Shown: piece by piece, positions 52,254-64,000 of the stretch
Position numbering within the stretch: position 1 is the first letter of the stretch
Layout: every line of letters begins with the position of its first letter
DNA from: Lota lota
Lineage: Eukaryota > Chordata > Actinopteri > Gadiformes > Lotidae
DNA: 64,000 nucleotides
Direction: 5' to 3'
Assembly (NCBI GenBank): GCA_026745465.1
Contig: JACYXH010000172.1
Location: 1,232,501 to 1,296,500 of the forward strand
The notes under the pieces: generated by a model
The model's database searches: none
The model's input: the letters and a program-made list of their open reading frames with translations, nothing else
What the model was told of the DNA's origin: nothing
Made by a program: the position numbers and the translations under genes

Positions 52254-53035
52254 AATGAGAAATGTAATTTATTTGTATGGTGCACCCCTGGAAGTGAACT
52301 GAAAAACAATAACGTATTTGTGAAAGGAAAGAATGTTGTGTTTAAATTATAATGACGTTAATGTTTCCTAAAAGGGGTTAAAGGGGAAGGTCACAGGTTT
52401 GACCTTCCAGGTGATTCAAGTGGTTAGGGCTGTCATAAAAATAAACCTTTTTTTTAAGATATTACAGAGAAAGTGTTGTCCTTCAAAATAAATACATGTC
52501 ATAGTGTACAAATACAATGTAACTAACATTGCAACTAGCTAATAGCTTAAAATTACGCGACATATCTGTAGTCATTTTTTATCAATAGTGATTTCAATAA
52601 TGTTATCAATAAAATCACGTCCTATAAATGATATATTCTACAAATAAAAAATGCCGGCCAGCCCGAACTGTTTATAAGAGTCATACTAATATTTTACAGT
52701 TTGAATTTAGTATATGAAGCATGAAATTCTCCCCCCTATATTGGGAGGCTCTCAATCTTACACACTGCGATGTTTTACACATAAATAATACAATCATTTG
52801 TAATATAAAATGTGTTCAGCACTAGATCTGCTTGGATAAATTATGATAACATGATGATATTGCATCACTTAGACTTAAGGTGTCATCTGACAAACCATAA
52901 ACTTTGCTGTAAGGGCCATACTCCACCAGGGACCCACGCAGGGACTGTGTTTGTGTGTAAGTGTGTGTGTTCCCAGAGGCCAAGTTACCACGGCTCAAGG
53001 GTCACAGCCATGCCTGCCATCAAGGTCGCAAAGGA

Positions 53036-53036
<1 letters not shown>

Positions 53037-53065
<29 letters not shown>
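53037..53065. repeat. Poly-G run, 29 bases (unit 2)
   Basis: The equivalent run is about 11 G in unit 1 (44942-44952) and 10 G in unit 3 (near 60470-60479). Runs this long form G-quadruplexes and are prone to sequencing error. Confidence 0.85.
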
Positions 53066-53068
<3 letters not shown>

Positions 53069-56000
53069 GTTTGACCACTTTTATATGATTGAGGGATTTC
53101 AACTCTACAAAAATGATATGATTTGAGGCTCAAGCCAAACAGGAAGTAATGGAATTTAATTGTTATTAAATTAATAACAATCAATCTTGGGGCTCTAGCC
53201 CTATAAGAAAGGTTAACAAAGCATAATCAAATGCTATATTGAAATGCATTGGAAACCCAGGCTGTTACCATACATTCAGAGACAAGAGATATAAACTTGG
53301 ACCCTAACCCTAACTCCACCCCCCCTCCCCGACCCTGGGGTCTGAGAGGGCCAAAGTTAGGTGTGGTGACTAACTTTGGCCTGACTCAGTCAGGCCCTGG
53401 AACAAGGTTGTCAAGTCCCAGGGCTGTAGGTCCTTCCTATCTCCAAAACAGCCTGTACACCACATTCCGATCAACTAGGTCTCATGGGCCACACTTCTTA
53501 GAGGACACACTTTCTGCAAGCGCTAGAAATCCAAATATTAGATAGGTCATTTCCTGGACCCATGGGAACACGTTTATGAATTTTGGCATCTCTAGCCATC
53601 CCAAAGGGGGGAACAAGGGGCATGACCGACAACTGAAGAGTAAATGGGCATAAAACAGAGGGACGTTTCTAGTTCCCCATTTTCGGTGGGATGGAGGTGG
53701 AAATGCATGGCTTAAAGCGTGTAAACACAGCTGGCCTGTGAACAAGTTTTCAAGTTTGGGTTCAAAAGGTCAAAAGGAGCCTTCACCACGGCCCTTAATG
53801 AGATTATAAAAAGTTAATGTGCATTTCTTTCCTAACTTTTTTCTTTATGGAATAGAGGTCTGATTCACAGATATGCATCTTGAATCGGTAAGATGTAGGT
53901 CTGGGAGGAATTTCATCTCAAAATCGTACAAGCGAAATGCTGGGTGAGGCGCCACGAGATGGAGCATGTGCTGAGGCTTTGTGAGTCACTTCCTGTAGAA
54001 GTACAGTCTCCTAATTGAACATTCTAGTGTACTTGAATGCCCTCTACCATATAAAAGACACCCACACCAGTGGGCCGTGGCCACAATTCCCCCTGTCCAT
54101 ATGGGGGAGGGTGGGAGGGAGGGGTGCTTGTGGTCAGTAGGGGTACATTATACATACATAAGCAGCTTTCCATGATCAATGCACTCAACAACAGAAAAGG
54201 TCAATACACACTGAGGTTGAGGAATGCCCTCTCACACATGAGGGTAATGTGAGAAAGATAATGCATTGTGACAAATAAACGTGCCTTGTTAAATCAATGA
54301 GCTTGGCGTTTGGCTATCGGCTGTGTCACTTCTAAATCCGTCCGTGCTAACAAATCTCTCGGAGTGACTTAACTAGCCCTCAGACGAGAGGATTCCAAAC
54401 AAAAATGTAGCTCATTGTTCATAGAATAGCGTATCCCCATTATATTCCCTCAAAATTGCAATGAGCAGTTCAAACCCATGCAGTGATATACACGTACCAA
54501 GAAACATTGATATCAAACGTATTTTGATTCCGAAACGTTGGATACAACGTATTTGTGGTTTGCAGAACGTTTTCTTCTGATGACTGGGTTGCCATACAGG
54601 TCATACTTGTACAGCATTCAGAAAATGCGACTGCACTCTTTCTCTTACGCAGCTACTGAAAACTTTCAACTTAGTTTTCGGTCTCAGATTGTTATCTCTT
54701 ACCGGTTTCCTTTTTGCCCAGGTGCACATATTGGAGTGACTTCCTGATTTGACAATATCTGTATTGTATGATTTTTTCATTGCTTGAACATATGGTGGAC
54801 TCTCCCCATGTGGTTGAGAGACTCAAACAATGGTTTGTACATTTATCCTCATATATGCTCTGCTATTACTTTATCTCTTACTTCTGTTCTGGTCATTATG
54901 ATAGAGTCTTTGCCTCAGGTTTCATTAGATAACTGAGTGACCTCTGTAAATCAGGTGTATCTGTGATTGTTCATTCATTTATTATTTTTTAAACACTACA
55001 ATACACCACTCAACTGATTCGGGTTGCTTCTGAAGATATCATTGTGTATCTAAATAAACTGAGGTTAGCCAAAGTGAAATATATTTTGTGGTCTAAAACT
55101 CGTACTTCATTAATAGTATTATTGTTGTAAATAATAATATCAGATATTGAAAAATATTAATATATTCATTGTTGTCCATTGGAAGTAGTGATTTAGTAGG
55201 GGGGGTTGAACACTTTTGTGAGGCACTGTATGCATGTCCCTTTCTCATTAGGGGCTGAGGCCCCCTAAAGGTCTGATCCTAGAATCGACCCTGTGCCACA
55301 ACACCTGATGAATCCCTTTATCAGTACATTCATCAGTACATCAGTCATTATTATCTCCTCATTAATGATGTTAGAAAGTGAGTAGAGAGAGATCTCATTT
55401 AAGTTACTTAAGCTTTCAACATAAACAATGAACCACAGAGAATACAGAACACATTTTTGTTTATTTATTTTCACAATGAACAAATACAATTAAAGTACAT
55501 CTTAGATAGAACATAGAAATACAAGTGCAGGAGAGGGACAGAAACCCAGACGACTCCCTCCCCTCAAAGCGGCAGGTTGTTTCAAACAGGATGTGACCAG
55601 ACGACCAATCATTGCTCTCCTGATACATGTTTCTATAATTGAATTTCCCCAAACTAACCCAGGCTCAGACAGATTATTGGAAAGCTCAAATGTCATTCAA
55701 TGCCCAGTATTAAAGAACATACAATCGTTATGGTTACTAAACTGTATTTTACAATGTAGAATGTATGTACTTAATTGAAAACATATATTCAATCATAAAC
55801 TTTAATTATATAATATTCATTTCACATTCTATTAAAGCTATACATGAATCTACAATTATACAAATCTTATAATTTATTAAATTCACAAATATGCACACCT
55901 GCATTATAATAATTCTCATACCTATACATTAATACGTTTTCTTTTCTTATTTGTAATATCTAATTGCTGTTCAATATAGCTTAAGGTGACATCATTGTGT

Positions 56001-56205
56001 TTTCTTCATTTACTGACTCATGATGTAATTGATTATAATGTGCTGTGTCTAGAGTGTTTTCAGTTAATATATTATCTGCTACACTGCATGGAGCTGGGGA
56101 CTATTATACAAGCAATTCATGAATAAAGACTTTCTGGTAAGAAAAACAAGTTTTCCTTTGTCCCTTAACCTCTGAAACACCTCAGATCCAATCTGTCAGT
56201 GCATC

Positions 56206-57192
56206 TTAGAATATGTTGGCCTGGCAGGAGTCTGACTGCAGTATCTGCAGGGTGACAATGAGTCTGATGGCCTTCCTGAACCAGGGGTAGAAGAAGGCGT
56301 ACATTAGCGGGTTCAGGCAGGAGTTCAAGAACAGCAGCCAGCCCACCCAGAACCCAACCACTTCGTTGTCCTGCCCCACAAATAACGGCTAATAGTATGG
56401 ACAGAAGGATACGAGGAAGACCACCACCACCACGCCCAGCGTCACCGCAGCCTTCAGCTCCGACCTCCTGGCCACCGTCCCCGCCACCCGGGACGACCTC
56501 ATCTGCCGTGTCTGGGACAGCGCGGCGGCGAACACACGGGCGTACAGCGCCACCACGACGGACACGGGCGCCAAGAAGGTGACCAGCAGGTCCACCACCC
56601 CTACCACCACCCCTACCTCCACCACGCAGTCCCCGTGGCACATGCTGTGCTTGCCAGGCTCTCGCAGGCTGTCCTGCAAGATGCTGCAGTTGTAGAGGAC
56701 TGCGCAGGCCCAGCACAGGCACACAGTCACCTGCACCCGGCCCACCGTCACCTCGCTGGTGTAGCGTAGCGGCTGGCAGATGGCAACATAGCGGTCCAGT
56801 GATATCAGCAGGATGTTCCCCACCGATGTCGAGGTCAGCACAAAGGTCAGGGTGTAGGACGCGGTGCACGCCCTCTGACCCAGGTACCAGCAGGTTCTGA
56901 TGAAGTGCTGGGCCATCAGGGGCATCACCAACAGGCCGATGAGCAGGTCGGAGCAGGCCAGGGACAGCAGCACCAGGTTGGTGGGCGTGTGCAGCTGGCG
57001 GAAGTGGGAGATGGAGACGATGACCAGCAGGTTGAGCACCACGGTGAGGAGCGCCACGGAGGGAAGAGCGAAGTACAGGAAGCTGGCCTGGGAGCGGGGA
57101 CGCAGCGTCCGCCTGCAGGAGGTTTTGGGGAGCAGGGGGTAACAGAGGTCCACCCCCACCCCAGCCACCAGGCTCCTCAGTAGGGGAGACAT
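56206..57192 (-). pseudogene. TAAR copy 3, truncated by one nonsense codon
   Basis: Aligns over its full length with copies 1 and 2, starting at the same ATG (57192). A TAG at 56389-56391 replaces the Tyr codon in the TM6 PYYY motif, cutting the protein at residue 267 and removing TM7 and the FYPWFRKA tail. Downstream of the stop the frame is open and conserved to the normal stop (56206-56208), with F in place of Y at the TM7 7.43 position. The rest keeps DRY, T116 and D201. A TM7-less GPCR should not fold into a working receptor. The single lesion and otherwise intact frame suggest recent loss, a segregating null allele or a base-call error. Confidence 0.85.
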
Positions 57193-59676
57193 GGGTGAGA
57201 GGATAGGGAGCAACGACGTAAGGGAGTCGACGTGCAGAGGATGTAGGGATATTATTTTGGAAACTTTTCTACTTTCATGGATGCAGACCTATTGAAGTCA
57301 TCTTTTGGAAAGACCATGTAAACAGCATATTCAGAATAGATATATTCATTAGTATATGCACGAAGAAAGAGGTCAGAGGTGATAAATAGGTATTTTACTG
57401 AGTTGCTGCTTGCTTTCACAAGCAATGGCTGTTTTAGAAAATGTGTTCCCGGTTTTGGGACAAGGTGGCTTCCGCTAGCATAGCTATGTAGCTTCCAGGT
57501 GAAGCATCTCAAGCTGCTTGTCCAGTTAACACAGCGCTCCTTAGTCCATCTGAACAGCCCAATGAGCTGGGACACATTCAGATACATTTACCTATTCAAC
57601 CAAACTTTACTAATATGTTTGTTCCATTGCGATCCTTTTCTTTCTACATCAGGCCATACTTCCACACTTAAACAAAACTTTGTTGAACATCAGGTCAGGA
57701 TTTGGTTTCGACAAGACGTTATTTGGGTTACTCAGAAATAACACACACACACACGGGAATGGATAGACGGAAAAACAGGTAAATCACGTGGGCTTGTCCA
57801 CAAAGGAATTCGCTGGCACCTCGTCGTTCTTCTGGAAACGTTGTGGGCCACAGAGGAGTCTGTGCCACTTAGAGGTGTTACCATAACATGCTACACACAA
57901 CACATGATGAAACCTTCATCAGCACATAATGTCATAATTATCTCCTCATTAATGATGGAGTGAAAAGAGTAAGTAGATCGAAAGAAATCTCTTAAAGTTA
58001 CTTCAGCATCCAACATAAACAACGAACCACACAGAAGACGATACACTTTTATGTATTTTTACACAATGTACGATACAATAAAAGTACATATTTAAAAGAA
58101 CGTAGAAATACAAGTGCAGGAGAGGGACATAAACCCCAGAGGCCTTATAAGACTCCCCTTCTCCAAAGCAGCAGGTTCTGTTTCACACGGGATATGACCA
58201 GACGACTAATCATTGTGATTCAAGGTACTAAAGTTTTCATGATAAAACGAGCACATAACTTAAAACCAAAACCAAAACTTAGAAAACAGGCCCATTTTCA
58301 CTTTTTACAATCCCATGAACATTGAAAAATAAAAACGGCTAGTTTTTGGGTTGGTGTCAGGCCCATTGTTTTCTGTTGAAAACCTAAAACGAGAAAACAT
58401 TTTCAGTTTATCCAATGTCCAACAATAAAACTCAACTGGAACAAAGTGGAATAAACTGCTTATTTTTTGGTTTTGTGTCATTTTGATTTTTAAATTCAAT
58501 CTCACGAATGAAGACCACAGCTGACTGAAATCAATGGAGAGGGTGAACCGGAAATAGAGCTAAAGCTTCAATATAAAAGTGAAATGAGTGAGAACTTTAC
58601 TATCGGGAGAAAGGGGCGCTTTGCGAATTAATTGGTTTTTCTAGCTTCAGATTAAGCTAGAGTTAGCTAGTAAGTGTGATAAATAGTGAAAATAATTTAA
58701 TTGAGTGGCATTAATTAATACATATTTTGGAAATATCCGTTATGGTATATTCCATATACCATAACCAAATAAAAAGCATCTATAAAGCCCCCCGCAAAGG
58801 TCCCCATCACCCACCGTGAAAGTTGTAACATTGACCTGGTTTAAATAATACTAATAATAAAACAGATGGAGCTCCACACATCCACATAGACCATGGACTT
58901 AAACATAAGTCTCCTAGAAGCTTAACCCTCTCTCTGATGCAGAGAGGGTTAAGTTGCGCTGAATCTCTATCGAGATTAATTATCTATATATATATATATA
59001 TAACAGATAGCCATAATTATAGGTCTATGAATGTAATTTACCACCATGGGTGCAATAAAAGGACTGTGTGTGAGAAACGGAAATAGGCTGTTACCTCCGC
59101 CATGTCCACTAACATATACAGTGACCATGATGACTTTGACAAAGATACCCGATTGTGATTGGTTCAACTGATATACATACAAAAGCTAGAGCTGCCAAAA
59201 AACGACCTTGGTGCATTGCTTTATCGCAGAACCGAAATATGTACTGGCACCTTTCACAATACAGGCCAGCAGAGGCCGCCGTAGTGGTTCAGTTGGTTGC
59301 AATCTGCAACATCACCTCTAGTTTCTGCTAAACACTTGAACTTTAAGCCAAATGGGAGAAGGGTTAAGTAACATTGTACATAAGGATAAGATGGGTTGTA
59401 TTTTGTGGTGATTTGAGCTAACAATCTTTTTTTTTTACAAATCACTATATAGAGTTGATGCTGGTAGTTTATTAAGAAGTGACTTTCGCTTTTTCCATTT
59501 ATTCAATATTTTCCCTAATACTTTCCATTTGTAAACCAAGTCATGGCTAGAGAGATAAAAATGTCACCTTGAGTCAAGATTCAAGGACCTGACGATTTGC
59601 GACCTTGCTGTCAAGAGTTAATTGATGATTTATGACCCTGAGTCTGGCAGATTTGACCGTTGACATGGTTATGGGT

Positions 59677-59689
59677 TGACCTTTGACCT
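59677..59689 (-). promoter_or_regulatory. DR1 nuclear-receptor motif upstream of TAAR copy 3
   Basis: AGGTCAAAGGTCA on the minus strand, identical to the unit 1 motif and in the same relative position. Confidence 0.38.
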
Positions 59690-61331
59690 AATGAGAAATG
59701 TAATTTATTTGTATGGTGCACCCCTGGAAGTGAACTGAAAAACAATAAAGTATTTGTGAATGGAAAGAATGTTGTGTTTAAATTATAATGACGTTAATGT
59801 TTCCTAAAAGGGGTTAAAGGGGAAGGTCACAGGTTTGACCTTCCAGGTGATTCAAGTGGTTAGGGCTGTCATAAAAATAAACCTTTTTTTTAAGATATTA
59901 CAGAGAAAGTGTTGTCCTTCAAAATAAATACATGTCATAGTGTACAAATACAATGTAACTAACATTGCAACTAGCTAATAGCTTAAAATTACGCGACATA
60001 TCTGTAGTCATTTTTTATCAATAGTGATTTCAATAATGTTATCAATAAAATCACATCCTATAAATGATATATTCTACAAATAAAAAATGCCGGCCAGCCC
60101 GAACTGTTTATAAGAGTCATACTAATATTTTACAGTTTGAATTTAGTATATGAAGCATGAAATTCTCCCCCCTATATTGGGAGGCTCTCAATCTTACACA
60201 CTGCGATGTTTTACACATAAATAATACAATCATTTGTAATATAAAATGTGTTCAGCAGTAGATCTGCTTGGATAAATTATGATAACATGATGATATTGCA
60301 TCACTTAGACTTAAATCATCAGACAAACCATAAACTTTGCTGTAAGGGCCATACTCCACCAGGGACACACGCAGGGACTGTGTTTGTGTGTATGTGTGTG
60401 TGTTCCCCAAGGCCAAGTTACCACGGCTCAAGGGTCACAGCCATGCCTGCCGTCATGGTCGCAAAGGATGGGGGGGGGGCCCGTTTGACCACTTTTATAT
60501 GATTGAGGGATTTCAACTCTACAAAAATGATATGATTGGAGGCTCAAGCCAAACAGGAAGTAATGGAATTTAATTGTTATTAAATTAATAACAATCAATC
60601 TTGGGGCTCTAGCCCTATAAGAAAGGTTAACAAAGCATAATCAAATGCTATATTGAAATGCATTGGAAACCCAGGCTGTTACCATACATTCAGAGACAAG
60701 AGATATAAACTTGGACCCTAACCCTAACTCTACCCCCCCTCCCCGACCCTGGGGTCTGAGAGGGCCAACGTTAGGTGTGGTGACTAACTTTGGCCTGACT
60801 CAGTCAGGCCCTGGAACAAGTTTGTCAAGTCCCAGGGCTGTAGGTCCTTCCTATCTCCAAAACAGCCTGTACACCACATTCCGATCAACTAGATCTCATG
60901 GGCCACACTTCTTAGAGGACACACTTTCTGCAAGCGCTAGAAATCCAAATATTGGATAGGTCATTTCCTGGACCCATGGGAACACGTTTATGAATTTTGG
61001 CATCTCTAGCCATCCCAAAGGGGGGAACAAGGGGCATGACCGACAACTGAAGAGTAAATGGGCTTAAAACAGAAGGAAGTTTCCAGTTCCCCATTTTCGG
61101 TAGGATGGAGGTGGAAATGCATGGCTTAAAGTGTGTAAACACAGCTGGCCTGTGAACAAGTTTTCAAGTTTGGGTTCAAAAGGTCAAAAGGAGCCTTCAC
61201 CACGGCCCTTAATGAGATTATAAAAAGTTAATGTGCATTTCTTTCCTAACTTTATGGAATAGAGGTCTGATTCACAGATATGCATCTTGAATCGGTAAGT
61301 TGTAGGTCTGGGAAGAATTTAATCTCAAAAT

Positions 61332-64000
61332 CGTACAAGCGAAATGCTGGGTGAGGCGCCACGAGATGGAGCATGTGCTGAGGCTTTGTGAGTCACTTCG
61401 TGTAGAAGTACAGCCTCCTAATTGAACATTCTAGTATAATTGAATGCCCTCTACCATATAAAAGACACCCACACCAGTGGGCCATGGTAACAATTCCCCC
61501 CTGTCCATATGGGGGAGGGTGGGAGGGAGGGGTGCTTGTGGTCAGTAGGGGTACATCATACATACATAAGCAGCTTTCCATGATCAATGCACTCAACAAC
61601 AGAAAAGGTCAATACACACTGAGGCTGAGGAATGCCCTCTCACACATGAGGGTAATGTGAGAAAGATAATGCATTGTGACAAATAAACGTGCCTTGTTAA
61701 ATCAATGAGCTTGGCGTTTGGCTATCGGCTGTGTCACTTCTAAATCCGTCCATGCTAACAAATCTCTCGGAGTGACGTAACTAGCCCTCAGACGAGAGGA
61801 TTCCAAACAAAAATGTAGCTCATTGTTCAGAGAATAGCCTACCCCCATTATAGTCCCTCAAAAGCGCAACGAGCAGTTCAAACCCATACAGTGATAAACA
61901 TGTACCTAGAAACGTTGATATTGAACGTATTTTGGTTCCGAAACGTTGGATACGACGTATCTCTGGTTTGCAGAACGTTTTCTTCTGGCGACTGGGTTGC
62001 CATACAGGTCATACTTGTACAGCATTCAGAAAATGTGACTGCACTCTTTCTCTTATGCAGCTACTGAAAACTTTCAAATTAGTTTTCGGTCTCAGATTGT
62101 AATCTCTTACCGGTTTCCTTTTTGCCCAGGTGCACATATTGGAGTGACTTCCTGATTTGACAATATCTGTATTGTATGATTTTTGCATTGCTTGAACATA
62201 TGGTGGACTCTCCCCATGTGGTTGAGAGACTCAAACAATGGTTTGTACATTTCTCCTCATATCTGCTCTGCTATTACTTTATCTCTTACTTCTGTTCTGG
62301 TCATTATGATAGAGTCTTTGCCTCAGGTTTAATTAAATAACTGTGACCTCTGTAAATCAGGTGTATCTGTGATTGTTCATTCATTTATTATTTTTAAACA
62401 CTACAATATACCACTCAACTGATTATGGTTGCTTCTGAAGATATCATTGTGTATCTAAATAAACTGAGGTTAGCCAAAGTGAAATTTTTTTGTGGTCTAA
62501 AACCCGTACTTCATTAATAGTATTATTGTTGTAAATAATAATATCAGATATTAAAAAATATTAATATATTCATTGTTGTCCATTGGAAGTAGTGATTTAG
62601 TAGGGGGGATTGAACACTTTTGTGAGGCACTGTATGCATGTCCCATTCTCATTAGGGGCTGAGGCCCCCTAAAGGTCTGATCCTAGAATCGACCCTGTGC
62701 CACAACACGTGATGAATCCCTTTATCAGTACATTCATCAGTACATCAGTCATTATTATCTCCTCATTAATGATGTGAAAAAAGTGAGTAGAGAGAGAGAT
62801 CTCATTTAAGTTACTTAAGCTTTCAACATACACAATGAACCACAGAGAATACAGAACACATTTTTGTTTATTTATTTTCACAGTGAACAAATACAATTAA
62901 AGTACATCTTAGATAGAACATAGAAATACAAGTGCAGGAGAGGGACAGAAACCCAGACGACTCCCTCCCCTCAAAGCGGCAGGTTGTTTCAAACAGGATG
63001 TGACCAGACAACCAATCATTGCTCTCCTGATAAATGTTTCTATATTTTACTTTCCTCAAACTAACCCAGGTTCAGACAGATTATTTGAAAGCTCAAATGT
63101 CATTCAATGCACAGAATAAAAGAAGTTACAGTCTTATGGTTACTTAACTGTCTTTTACAATGTAGAATGTTTGTACTTTATTGAAAACATATATTCAATA
63201 ATAAACTTTAATTAAATAATTGTCACGTCGTCTACCGTCAAGCCGTCCATTTCCACCACCTAGCGGGTGCCGGCTGCCACTTCACCACGTGCGTTCTGTT
63301 TACACATCTGACGGCAATCCCCCAATCAACGCACCCTATTTCTCCCTTGGATTTTCCAACAGCCGGCGCTAGTTCGTCGTATACTCTACTCTCGTCCGTA
63401 TCGTCGTCCCAGCTTTTGAATACGTGTCCTTTCCCTGTTCCTGCCTGAGACCCGTTCTTCCCGTTTGCCCAACTGCCTGCTTAGCCTCGGCTTGCCTGTT
63501 CCTCGCTTCCCAGTTAATCTCCCTTGTACCTCTCCGTCTCCTCCTCCTCTGTGTCGTGCCTTTGGGTCCCCTTGCTCAGTTCAGCATAACAATACTATTC
63601 ATTTCACATTATATTAAAGCTTACATACAAATACAATTATACAAATTGTACAATTCATTAAACTTTACAAATATGCACATCTGAATTATTATAATTCTCA
63701 TATCTTTACATTCATGTCTTTTCTTTTCTTATTCGTAATATCTAATTGCTATCAATATTGCGTAAAGTTACATCATTCTGTTTTCTTGATTTACTGACTC
63801 ATGATGTACTTGATTACAATGTGTTGTGTATTTTCAGCACAACACAAAACACAACACAAAATACACAACACAGGCCCAGTTGTGTATTTTCAGTTAAGAA
63901 GTTAATTGCTACACTGCATGGAGCTGGGGAATAATATACAAGCAATTCATGAATAAAGGCTTTCTGATAAGAAAAACAAGTTTTCCTTTGTCCCTTAACC
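61332..64000. repeat. Segmental duplication unit 4 (cut by window end)
   Basis: Carries the TAAR 3' flank and stops about 36 bases before the position corresponding to a receptor stop codon (expected near 64,036), so a fourth TAAR copy should begin just beyond the window. It contains a solo-LTR insertion absent from units 1-3. Confidence 0.88.
63221..63591. mobile_element. Solo LTR (371 bp) inserted in unit 4
   Basis: TGTCACGTCG...CATAACA has TG/CA ends. The empty site is preserved in units 1-3 (AATTATATAATATTCATTTC). Flanking 5-mers ATAAT (63216-63220) and ATACT (63592-63596) are a target-site duplication with one mismatch. The sequence is GC-rich compared with its surroundings, and the related LTR family is not the one at 32298. 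Orientation cannot be decided. Confidence 0.75.

Larger units (their letters stand above)
45805..53924. repeat. Segmental duplication unit 2 (8.1 kb, one TAAR gene)
   Basis: Same layout as unit 1. It is about 0.65 kb longer because the 5' flank of the gene carries a segment (about 49,133-49,795) absent from units 1 and 3. The (AT)n is at 51505-51561 and a 29-base G run at 53037-53065. Confidence 0.9.
53925..61331. repeat. Segmental duplication unit 3 (7.4 kb, broken TAAR gene)
   Basis: Layout as unit 1, including the shared short form of the gene 5' flank. (AT)n is reduced to about 18 bases. No other gene is seen in the unit. Confidence 0.9.

Overview
The window is vertebrate nuclear DNA, almost certainly from a ray-finned (teleost) fish. 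It holds a 31-exon gene with short GT-AG introns, very long CA/GT, CT and AT microsatellites, fish-type LINE and Ty3/Gypsy retroelements, and a tandem array of single-exon trace-amine-associated receptor (TAAR) genes of the kind expanded in teleosts. The density of dinucleotide repeats is reminiscent of gadids such as cod, but species cannot be settled from sequence alone.

Region 1 (1-2800). The first coding exon of a claudin-10-type tight-junction gene lies on the minus strand (207-426), then about 2.4 kb of microsatellite-rich intergenic DNA, then a CCAAT/TATA promoter-like segment (about 2500-2700). Region 2 (2803-29784, + strand). A complete ABCC4 (MRP4) gene can be followed exon by exon: 31 coding exons, 3933 coding bases, a predicted 1310-residue ABC exporter with TMD1-NBD1-TMD2-NBD2 and a C-terminal PDZ ligand. 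Reading phase is conserved across every junction; one intron (27) appears to use a GC donor. Introns carry a decayed LINE (13240-14810, minus), several minisatellites, MITE-like hairpins and a repeat present in two introns. The divergent claudin-10/ABCC4 pair matches the human 13q32 neighbourhood.

Region 3 (29785-38330). The ABCC4 3' UTR and intergenic DNA are followed by a young Ty3/Gypsy LTR retrotransposon (32298-37612, minus) whose 222-bp LTRs differ at 2 positions. It is inserted at the apex of an AT-rich palindrome. Its gag start and pol are interrupted by single lesions.

Region 4 (38333-64000). At least 3.3 head-to-tail copies of a 7.4-8.1 kb segmental duplication are present, each with one TAAR gene on the minus strand: intact at 40647-41633 and 48085-49071, broken by one nonsense codon at 56206-57192, and a fourth copy running off the window just before its stop codon. 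The receptors lack the classical amine-binding Asp3.32 but have Asp5.42, the signature of the teleost-specific non-classical TAAR clade. The intergenic part of each unit has no recognisable gene but contains perfect hairpins, an (AT)n tract, a poly-G run and a nuclear-receptor DR1 motif. The three gene groups (tight junction, exporter, chemoreceptors) show no sign of acting in a common pathway.
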